A stretch of 64,000 bases of DNA from Clostridia bacterium (lineage in GTDB: Bacteria > Bacillota > Clostridia > Christensenellales > Pumilibacteraceae), in contig JAAWAB010000015.1 in assembly GCA_022791915.1 (NCBI GenBank), positions 124,001-188,000 of the forward strand, in the 5' to 3' direction. Made by a program: the position numbers and the translations under genes. Within the stretch, counting starts at the first letter, position 1. Each line of letters opens with the position of its first letter. The notes under the pieces are model-generated. The model was given only the letters and a program-made list of their open reading frames with translations, had not been told where the DNA came from and ran no database searches. Shown one piece after another: positions 37,497 to 46,100 of this stretch.

Positions 37497-39731
37497 TTGA
37501 TTAAACGTGCGATATGTAAATATACGGTTGTGCTTGCGGCACTCGCCGCGCTGTGCGGCGCACAGTTTGCGGGCATGCGTCCTTGCGGCGCGGGATTTGT
37601 TACCGCGCTTATCTATTGCGGCTTGCCCGCCGTTGTGGTTTTGCCCGCATTTATCGGGATTTCGATTGCCTTCGATTGCACCTGGGCAACGCTTGTGTAC
37701 GCGCTTTCGGTGAGCGTGGCGTCTTTTGCCGCCGCTTTGCTCGGTTTGCGGTTCAAGCGCGGCAGAAAAATCTTTTTCGTTGCCTTGTTTGCGGCGGCGC
37801 AGTGCGCTCTTTTTTGCATGCGCTCGCGTATCGGGTATCTGATTATGCCTGTGTGGGGTATGCTGGCGCTCGGCATGTTCGTTGCGTCGGTGTGTTTTCT
37901 GCGTCCCGTGTTCATGCAGAAACTCAAATACAAATTTCTGGAAACCGAACTGGTGTGCGGCGGCGTTCTGCTGATTTGCGCATCGCTCGGGCTGGGGCGC
38001 ATGCAAATTTACGGATTCGACGCCGCCTATCTGCTTGCCGCGTTTTTTATTCCGTTTGCCGCCGCCGTGGGGTCGGTTTCGGGAGCGGTTGCCGTGGCAA
38101 TGTGTTTCGGCACGGGCATGGCGCTTGCGAGCATGCATGCAAACGTGATTGCGTTTATGGCGTTTGCCGCGCTGGTTACCGCGATTTTCGCAAGTGCGCC
38201 CCGACCGATTGCGTCGCTTGCCGCGGCGGCGAGTTACGTGCTGATTTCCTATCTGTTTTCGTCGGCAATCGCCTGGCAACAAGCGGTATGCTTTGCGGTG
38301 GGTTCGCTCGCTTTTTCGCTCGTACCGCCCAAAGCGTTGCGCCGTGTGCGCGACACGCTCTTTTCGCCCGTTACGGCAACGGCGGCGCGCGGCATTATCG
38401 GTCGTGCCGCAACCGAAACGGGCAACAGTCTGCTGGGCGCGTCCCGCATTTTTACCGATATGAAAATCGCCATGGAACAAGTGCCCGAACAGCCCGTGCG
38501 CGACGGACTGCTGGAAAGCAAAGTGTGCGCCCATTGTCCGCGCTATGCCAACTGCTTGCAGGCGGACGGCTATCGCGAAGCGCTTGCCAAAATGGAACGC
38601 AATACCGCCGTAAAGGGGCGGGCGAGCGTATCCGAAATTCCCGCGCTTTTATCGGTATGTACCAATCTTTCCGCGCTGGTTTCGTGCGCTACCAAAGGAG
38701 CGAGCGAGCGGCACGAACAAATGCTGATAGGCGAGGCGAAAAAGGAGGGGCGCAGGATTGTGGCGCAACAGCTCGGGCTGATGTCCGACGTGTTGCGGCG
38801 AATCGGCGAACGGGTGCAAACGCCCGCCGCGTTCGATTCGTTCCGCGAAAAGCAGATTGCCGACGAGTTGGCGTACCGCGGCGCCGCCGTGCCCGAAGTG
38901 ATTGTAACGCAGGACACCGTATCGGTTGTTTTGCGCAGCGAAGATATTTCGCGCGACGACGTTGCCGACGCGGTAAGCAAAATCATGCGTTTTCCGTATA
39001 AATTCGTGCGGGGCGGTGCCGACGTGTTGCCCGGTTACACGCTCATGTTGTTTGCCCGCGCTCCGCGTTACGACGTGGCGTTCTCGGTGGCGGCAAGCGC
39101 CAAACAAGGGCGGAGCGGCGACAATCATTCTTTCATTCATTTGGGCGGCGACCGCTTTATGATGGCGCTGTGTGACGGCATGGGCAGCGGCGAAGAAGCG
39201 GAAAAGGCGAGCGAAACGGCAATCGAACTGGTGGAAAGTTTTTTCCGCGCGGGACTTGATTCGATGAGTGCGGTGGAGTGCGTGAATCAATTTCTTGCGC
39301 TGAACGAGTGCGAGCGCTTTTCCACGTTGGATATCACCGTTATCGACTTGAATTCGGGCGACGCCGAAATTATCAAACTGTCGTCGCCTGCTACGGTGAT
39401 TAAGTCGGACGAAGGAGTGCGCGCCGTGTCGGGTTCCGCTTTGCCCATAGGGGTGCTCGAACATATTTCTTGCGGGCGCACGGGCGTAAAACTCAAAGCG
39501 GGCGACGAAATCATTATGGCTACCGACGGCATAACCGACGCGCTCGGCTCTACCGAACGGTTTATTTCCGCCGCGGCGTCGCAATCGTCCGCCGACCCCA
39601 ACGTGGAAGCGCGTAACATTCTCGAAAGTGCGGTTGCCCAAATGAACGGCAAACTCAAAGACGACGGCACGGTGCTGTGCGCCCGCATTTTTGAAACGAG
39701 TCGCGGGTACAAGACCAAAAAAGCAAGCTGA
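37497..39731 (+). CDS. spoIIE: Stage II sporulation protein E-like membrane PP2C phosphatase
   Basis: N-terminal multi-TM domain, then GDNHSFIHLGGDRFMMALCDGMGSGEEAEKASETAIELVESFF and MATDGITDALGS. TTG start in frame after the U-tract. Confidence 0.85.
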   Translation: MIKRAICKYTVVLAALAALCGAQFAGMRPCGAGFVTALIYCGLPAVVVLPAFIGISIAFDCTWATLVYALSVSVASFAAALLGLRFKRGRKIFFVALFAAAQCALFCMRSRIGYLIMPVWGMLALGMFVASVCFLRPVFMQKLKYKFLETELVCGGVLLICASLGLGRMQIYGFDAAYLLAAFFIPFAAAVGSVSGAVAVAMCFGTGMALASMHANVIAFMAFAALVTAIFASAPRPIASLAAAASYVLISYLFSSAIAWQQAVCFAVGSLAFSLVPPKALRRVRDTLFSPVTATAARGIIGRAATETGNSLLGASRIFTDMKIAMEQVPEQPVRDGLLESKVCAHCPRYANCLQADGYREALAKMERNTAVKGRASVSEIPALLSVCTNLSALVSCATKGASERHEQMLIGEAKKEGRRIVAQQLGLMSDVLRRIGERVQTPAAFDSFREKQIADELAYRGAAVPEVIVTQDTVSVVLRSEDISRDDVADAVSKIMRFPYKFVRGGADVLPGYTLMLFARAPRYDVAFSVAASAKQGRSGDNHSFIHLGGDRFMMALCDGMGSGEEAEKASETAIELVESFFRAGLDSMSAVECVNQFLALNECERFSTLDITVIDLNSGDAEIIKLSSPATVIKSDEGVRAVSGSALPIGVLEHISCGRTGVKLKAGDEIIMATDGITDALGSTERFISAAASQSSADPNVEARNILESAVAQMNGKLKDDGTVLCARIFETSRGYKTKKAS

Positions 39732-39771
39732 CTGCACGCGGTTGCAAATAGCGAAAGTCCGTCGATTCCGG

Positions 39772-39800
39772 TTGACAAAACCGTGCGGCGCTTGTATAAT
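39772..39800 (+). promoter_or_regulatory. Consensus promoter adjacent to an ATG (leaderless)
   Basis: TTGACA - 17 nt - TATAAT, 8 nt before the ATG at 39809. Confidence 0.8.
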
Positions 39801-39808
39801 AATATCGT

Positions 39809-41314
39809 ATGAGTATACTTTCGGCAATACGGTTGTCATCTATGATTTTTTATGCCGTTTCGGCGGGCATTGCGGCACTTGTTGCCGCGGTGTTCTTTGT
39901 TGCCGTGTTTCGCCGTAAGCGCGTGCGCCGTGCGGGCGACGTGCTCTTTTTTGTTTTCGGTTCGGTTTTCCTGTTTGTCGGTCTGATTGTGGGGGCGTTT
40001 GCGGTTATCCGTGCGTATCCTTCCGTTTTCAAACTTTCGGTAGCGGAATCGGGCACGGGCAAATTTACTGCTTTGGTTGTTTCGCTTGCCGATAAGCGTT
40101 TGTTTTCGGTGCCGTATATAGGCAAAGCGGTTTCCATTTTCGCGTCGCTCGGGCTTTCGGGCGTGGTGATTCCGTTTGCGCTGTTCGCTCTGTTGTTGAT
40201 TGCCGTGATTACGTTGGGCGTAAAAACGTACCGCAAGAAAAAGAAAGCTACCCAACGGGCGGAAATTCTCATGCCCGTAAGCGCGGCGGAAACGGACGGC
40301 GCGGCGGAAGAAAGCGACGAGCGTCCGTCGGAGGTTGTTGCGCCTGCCGAAAGCGAGTCGGGCACGGTAATAGACGAATTGCCGCTGTTTGAAGAAGACG
40401 ACGAAAGCGCGCACGACATTGTGAACGAAATCGATAAGCTGGTAACGGGCGAGCAAAACGAGCCGCAAAACGGCGATATAGACGATGCGTTGCGTCGCGC
40501 CATAAAAGAGGGGTACGCGCTGTTCGACGCTTACGGCGACCCCGCGAATATCGACGAATATGCGCAAGGCGACGCCCAAGAATCGGACGGGCAGGAAGAG
40601 AACCAAACGGAAGAAGAACAACAATCTTCCTTCGCGCCGAAGGAAGATAGCTTACCCGACGAAGAAGAAAATAACGGGCAGGAAAGCGACGAAGTGTGGG
40701 CGTTTGAAGCGGAACACGCGGAAGAAAACGATTCGGGTGAAGAATGGGACGCCGAAGCGAATGCGGAAGCAAGCGAAGAATCAGAAGTGGAATCGGCGGA
40801 AGCGGAAATTTTGCACGGATACGTGGCGGAACGTCGTCCCAAGCAAACGGTATCGGTGGAAGAAACGGAAGAAGTGCCCGAAGAACCGCGCAAGCGTGTT
40901 CGCCCCGTTTCCGTATCGTCCGACCGTGAAATGCCGTTGCCTACGCGTGTGCGCACCATTGTGCGCAGACCTACGGCAAAGAACATAGCCGACATCGAAA
41001 AACGCGCCGAAGAAATTCTGGAAGAAAGCGAAGGACAAGCTCCCGCGGCAAACGGTAACAAGAGCGACACGGCACAAAAGAACGGAACGGAAAAAGTGCG
41101 TGCGGCTCGGCAACAGACGCCCGCGCAAAAAAAAGAGCCGCCGCGTGCGGATAAAGTGGTAGTGGCGGAAGAGAGCGGGTTGCCGCTTACGCGCAAATAT
41201 ATTATTCTCAACCGAAGAAACGCCGCCGCGATTTTCAACGACTACTTAAACAGCAAGCGCGACGTGGAAAAAGAAGAACTGAAAGGTTCGCTCAACACGA
41301 TTATCATTAAATAA
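39809..41314 (+). CDS. Membrane protein with long acidic low-complexity region
   Basis: About 3 TM segments, then a Glu/Ser/Asp-rich region and a basic C-terminal segment. Confidence 0.65.
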   Translation: MSILSAIRLSSMIFYAVSAGIAALVAAVFFVAVFRRKRVRRAGDVLFFVFGSVFLFVGLIVGAFAVIRAYPSVFKLSVAESGTGKFTALVVSLADKRLFSVPYIGKAVSIFASLGLSGVVIPFALFALLLIAVITLGVKTYRKKKKATQRAEILMPVSAAETDGAAEESDERPSEVVAPAESESGTVIDELPLFEEDDESAHDIVNEIDKLVTGEQNEPQNGDIDDALRRAIKEGYALFDAYGDPANIDEYAQGDAQESDGQEENQTEEEQQSSFAPKEDSLPDEEENNGQESDEVWAFEAEHAEENDSGEEWDAEANAEASEESEVESAEAEILHGYVAERRPKQTVSVEETEEVPEEPRKRVRPVSVSSDREMPLPTRVRTIVRRPTAKNIADIEKRAEEILEESEGQAPAANGNKSDTAQKNGTEKVRAARQQTPAQKKEPPRADKVVVAEESGLPLTRKYIILNRRNAAAIFNDYLNSKRDVEKEELKGSLNTIIIK

Positions 41315-41328
41315 GGAAACGGAAAGTC

Positions 41329-42267
41329 ATGAAAAAGTACGTGGGTATCGATATCGGCGGCACTGCGGTAAAATCGGCAATTGTGGGGGAAGACGGGAAA
41401 ATCTACGCCCGTTCGTCCGTGCCCACGCTTGCCACGCGTCCGTATACCGAAGTGGCGGCGGACATCGCAAAACAGATTCTTGCGTTGTCGGACGGCGTAG
41501 CGGTGGAAGGCGTGGGAATCGGTTGCCCGGGGGCAATCGACAGCGAGCGCGGCTTTGTGAATTACAGCAACAATCTGTACTGGAAAAACGTGCCGCTTGC
41601 CGACGAACTGCGTAAATACGTGAAAGCGCCCATTCGTATCAGCAACGACGCCAACGTGGCGGCGCTCGGCGAAGACCGTTTCGGCGCGGGCAAGGAATAC
41701 ACAGACACCGCGCTCATCACGCTCGGCACGGGCGTGGGTGGCGGCATTGTGGTGGGCGGCAAGCTGTTTGAAGGATACCGCAGTATGGGCGCCGAAATCG
41801 GGCACATGGTAATCCGTTCGGGCGGCGTGCGTTGCACGTGCGGACGGCGGGGGTGTTTCGAGGCATATGCGTCGGCAACGGCTCTCATTCGGGATACCTT
41901 GTTTGCCATGCAGACCGACCGTAACAGTTTAATGTGGGAATTCGTGGGCGGCGACTTGGATAAAGTGGACGGGCGCACAAGTTTTGAATGCGCCAAAAAA
42001 GGGGACGTTACCGCCAAAGAAGTGGTGGATAATTACATAGGATACCTTGCCGAAGGAACGCTCAACATTCTCAATGTGTTCCGCAGTCAGGCAATCATTT
42101 TGGGCGGCGGCGTGTGTGCGCAGGGAGAATATCTTACCGCGCCGTTGCAAAAGCTGGTAGACGAAAACCGCTACGGCGGCGTGGAAAGTTTGCGCACCGA
42201 TATCCGAATCGCGTCGCTCGGCAACGATGCGGGCGTTATCGGCGCGGCGAGTCTTTTAATGCCGTAA
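41329..42267 (+). CDS. glcK: ROK-family glucokinase
   Basis: [58 protein letters not shown] zinc motif. Confidence 0.88.
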   Translation: MKKYVGIDIGGTAVKSAIVGEDGKIYARSSVPTLATRPYTEVAADIAKQILALSDGVAVEGVGIGCPGAIDSERGFVNYSNNLYWKNVPLADELRKYVKAPIRISNDANVAALGEDRFGAGKEYTDTALITLGTGVGGGIVVGGKLFEGYRSMGAEIGHMVIRSGGVRCTCGRRGCFEAYASATALIRDTLFAMQTDRNSLMWEFVGGDLDKVDGRTSFECAKKGDVTAKEVVDNYIGYLAEGTLNILNVFRSQAIILGGGVCAQGEYLTAPLQKLVDENRYGGVESLRTDIRIASLGNDAGVIGAASLLMP

Positions 42268-42347
42268 AGCGATTTCGGCAGAAAATCGGCGGGAATTTTC
42301 ATAGAATATACATTTTTTCATATACTATAATCAAAAGGAGTATAATC

Positions 42348-42887
42348 ATGAAATCTTTGAAAGGAACGAAAACCGAAGCCAATCTCATGGAAGCGTTTGC
42401 GGGAGAAAGCATGGCGCGCAACAAGTACGATTACTATGCGAGTAAAGCTAAAAAAGACGGCTACGAGCAGATTGCCGCTTTCTTTGAAGAAACGGCGAAG
42501 AACGAAAAGGAACACGCCAAAATCTGGTTTAAGTTGTTGCACAACGGCATTGCCGATACGCAAACCAACTTAATCGACGCTGCCAACGGAGAGAACTTCG
42601 AGTGGACGGACATGTATGCACGTTTTGCCGAAACCGCCAAAGAAGAAGGGTTCGACCAGATTGCCAAACTGTTTTCCATGGTTGCCGAAATCGAAAAGAG
42701 CCACGAGGCGCGGTACTTGCAGTTGCAGGCAAACATCAAAAACGGCGAAGTGTTTGAAAAGAAGGAAGCAATCGTTTGGGTATGCAGAAACTGCGGACAC
42801 ATTCACGTGGGCGAAAAGGCGCCCGAAGTCTGCCCCGTATGCGCGCACCCGAAAAGCTATTTTATGCAAGAGTGCAAAAATTACTGA
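42348..42887 (+). CDS. rbr: Rubrerythrin
   Basis: [59 protein letters not shown]-terminal rubredoxin-like [28 protein letters not shown]. Confidence 0.95.
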   Translation: MKSLKGTKTEANLMEAFAGESMARNKYDYYASKAKKDGYEQIAAFFEETAKNEKEHAKIWFKLLHNGIADTQTNLIDAANGENFEWTDMYARFAETAKEEGFDQIAKLFSMVAEIEKSHEARYLQLQANIKNGEVFEKKEAIVWVCRNCGHIHVGEKAPEVCPVCAHPKSYFMQECKNY

Positions 42888-42920
42888 TATTTCGGTAGTT
42901 TGCAAAGGCGAAACAGCTTG

Positions 42921-42952
42921 CGGCGTGCGGAAAATTTCCGTGCGCCGTTTTT
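42921..42952 (+). terminator. Intrinsic terminator after rubrerythrin
   Basis: CGGCGTGCGGAaaatTTCCGTGCGCCGtttttg. Confidence 0.8.
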
Positions 42953-43074
42953 GGTCTGTTTTGGCGGTTGCCGCATATATAGTAGGGAATGGCATGCGGA
43001 AAGTACATACAAAACATATTTTTGCTTTACAACGGTAAAAAGGCGTATATTCGACAAAATTCGTCGGATACCGT

Positions 43075-43103
43075 TTGCTTTTCATCGTAATATCCTATAT
43101 AAT
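43075..43103 (+). promoter_or_regulatory. Promoter of the M60-like protease gene
   Basis: TTGCTT - 17 nt - TATAAT. Confidence 0.65.
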
Positions 43104-43135
43104 AAGAGTATAAAAAATTTAACGGGATGTAATTT

Positions 43136-46100
43136 ATGAAAATTTGCGCAAAAAACACTTTGACTAAATTATTCGGTTTGATTTTTTTGCTGACTTTGTT
43201 GGCGAACGTTTTTGCAATGCTAACTGTTTGTGCGGCGATTGCCGAAAACGAGCAGAACAACATGCGCGCGGTAATGCTGAATGCGCAGGAATTTCCGCAA
43301 TATCTGAACGGTTCGTACAGAGTTGCGTACGGCATAAAAAATACGGATATCGATATTTCCAATTGCGAAACCAACGGCGGAGAACGGGGTTCTTACAGCC
43401 TTTCCAACATATTCGATTCCAACAAGGGAACGTTCTGGATTTCCGAACATGCCAACACGGAGCAGAGCACTATAAGCGTTACGGTGCGTTTTCAATCGCA
43501 ACAGCCCGTGTTCGGCATTTTATACGGCACTTCGTATTACAGTCGGAATAACGGTCGCAATTTCAGCGGATATCCGTCTACGTTGAACGTGTACACGGCA
43601 ACTGACGGCGAAGATTTCCGTTTGGCGGGAACGTGCGTGAGCACACCCGAACAAGATACCGAGTTTGTGTTGTTTTCGTTGCCCGAAACGGTACGGTGCA
43701 ATACAATCCGATTGGAATTTGCGGACGTGATAACATTTGCGGACGTGTTCGGCGGCGCGGACGTGGCTGCCATATCCGATTTGGCGTTTTTCACCCAACC
43801 CGAAAACATGGATTTGCTTGCGCCTACGGTGGCGCAAAACGATTACGGCAACGATAATTTCTTGCTGTCCAATTCCGTTTCGGGCGATTCTATAATTTGC
43901 AGAACGAACGGCGGCGGAGATATAATCAATGCGTTCGACGGCAATACGAGAACGTACTGGTCGTCGGTAAACTACAACACCGACATTTTCAAAAACAGAG
44001 TTACGGCTATTTTTAACAATCCCGTGCAGTTGGAAAGCATTGTGTATGCCTGCTCGTATTATACGGCGGGCGGCAGGCGCAATTACAGCGGCTTTCCGCG
44101 TGTTCTGAAAGTATATACTTCCGAAACCGACGACAATCTGTCGCTTGCGGCTGTATTTGCGGGCGAACCCACGGCAAACTGGGATAAGGCTCGGTTTGCT
44201 TTCCGGGAGCCGATAACGTGCAAAAGAATGGTGTTGGAATTTACGGACGTGACGACGTATGCGAACGTTGCGGACGGCGCGCCCATTGCCGTTGCGGGCG
44301 AGTTGTTTCTTGTTCAGACCGCAAATGACGACCTTTCCGAAATTTCGGAGATATTCGCCGATTATGCGCAATACGAGTTGAAACCCGAATACAACAGCAT
44401 AGAAAAACTCAACGCTTTGCGCGAACAGGCAAAGCACAGTACGAATTATGCCAACACGTACAAGCCGATTTTGGACAGAGCGGACGCGGTATGCTCGGGT
44501 GCGATTAAAAAAGACCCGCACCGTGAATTTTCTACCGAAAGCGGCGCCCGCAATCGAATTACCCAATTCGGCGACATGGTTTCGTATTGCCGCGGCGGCG
44601 GATTGAAACTGCCCAACTACGGAACCAATCAGCAACTTACGGGAATCGGCGGCACTACGGGCGAAACCATTGTGATATATGTGGAGGCGGACGAAGGCGT
44701 CCACTTGCCGCAGATTCTCTTTACGCAGATTTACGGAGCGTGGAACAGTTGGAAGGCAACCGTCAATCTTAAACCGGGCAAGAACGTTTTCACCTTTCCC
44801 AATATTAAGGCGCACGGCGGGTATTCGGTAGATATTGCCGCGGGCGGTCCGATTCATATACTCAATCCGTATACCTATGAGAGCCAGGGCGGAAACGTAA
44901 AATTATACATCGAAGGCGGGTATCTGTATCCCGTATTTCGCGACGGCGACGACGAAGAGTCGTTTCGCATGATTTTAACCGATTACTACGAAAAACTCAC
45001 CGACCCGAACAATACAGCCATTACGGTAGATGCGTTCGAGTGTGCCAGCAACTACGTAATCTGCTCTACCAGGGCGTCGCAGGCATACCAACAGTATGTT
45101 GTGAACGGTGTTTCGCCGCAGAGCAATATCGATACGTGGAATTACTGGTTGACTTCTCTTTTGTCATACGGCGGCGTGCAGTTGGACAGCACGGGCGAAT
45201 TTTACGACCCGAGAAACGAATATGCGAGCGTGAATATCCGCGCGGTGCAACCGTATGCGGGCATGTTTGCGTTTGCCTGGACAGACCACGTGGGATTGCC
45301 CGACGGCGGCATGCAGAGTCACCTTGTAAACAAAGGTATAGCAGGCTGGGCAATGGGGCATGAAGTGGGGCACATGTTGGATATCGGCGAGCGTCGCGTG
45401 GGCGAAACCACCAACAATATGTGGGCGATATACGATATCTATATGATTGACGGAAATTTCAACGACAGAATCAATGTGACCAACGTTGCCGCGAATCTTG
45501 CGTCCGATTTTTCGCCTAAAACGGGGCAATTTTACTTGAACGGCAGCGACAACTGCGATATATGGTGGATATTGGAAGGCGGACATCCGGGGTACTGGGG
45601 AAATTCGGAAAACATGTACCGCTACGAGTCGACGGGAAAATCTTTGGGCGTAACCGAACGGTTTGTATATTACGGCTCTCTTGCCACGGGCGAAGATTTG
45701 AGCGAATATTTCGAGCGTTGGGGCTTTTATCGAGGTGACGCGTTTACTGCGCAAAACCGTTTCAGTTACGAAAAAGCCTCGCAGGAATTCAAAGATTTGA
45801 TGACGGCGGCGAAAGCGGCGGGCAGAATCAAAGGAAACGGCAGAAAGTTCTGGTATGTGAATAACGACCAATACAGATACGAGTATGCGCACGGCGGAAA
45901 ACTTTCCGCGGATTGGGCGGCTTGTTATTCGGAAGCGGATAAGATTACCATATCCGCCGACTCTATCATGAAATCGGATAACGGCTATACGTTTATTCTG
46001 CCCGAGATTGCGAACGCGCAAGCGCATTTATGCTACGAAATTCAGGTGAAAATGGGCGGCGAATGGAAGGTGGCAGGTATTACGTACAGCACCGTGTTTA

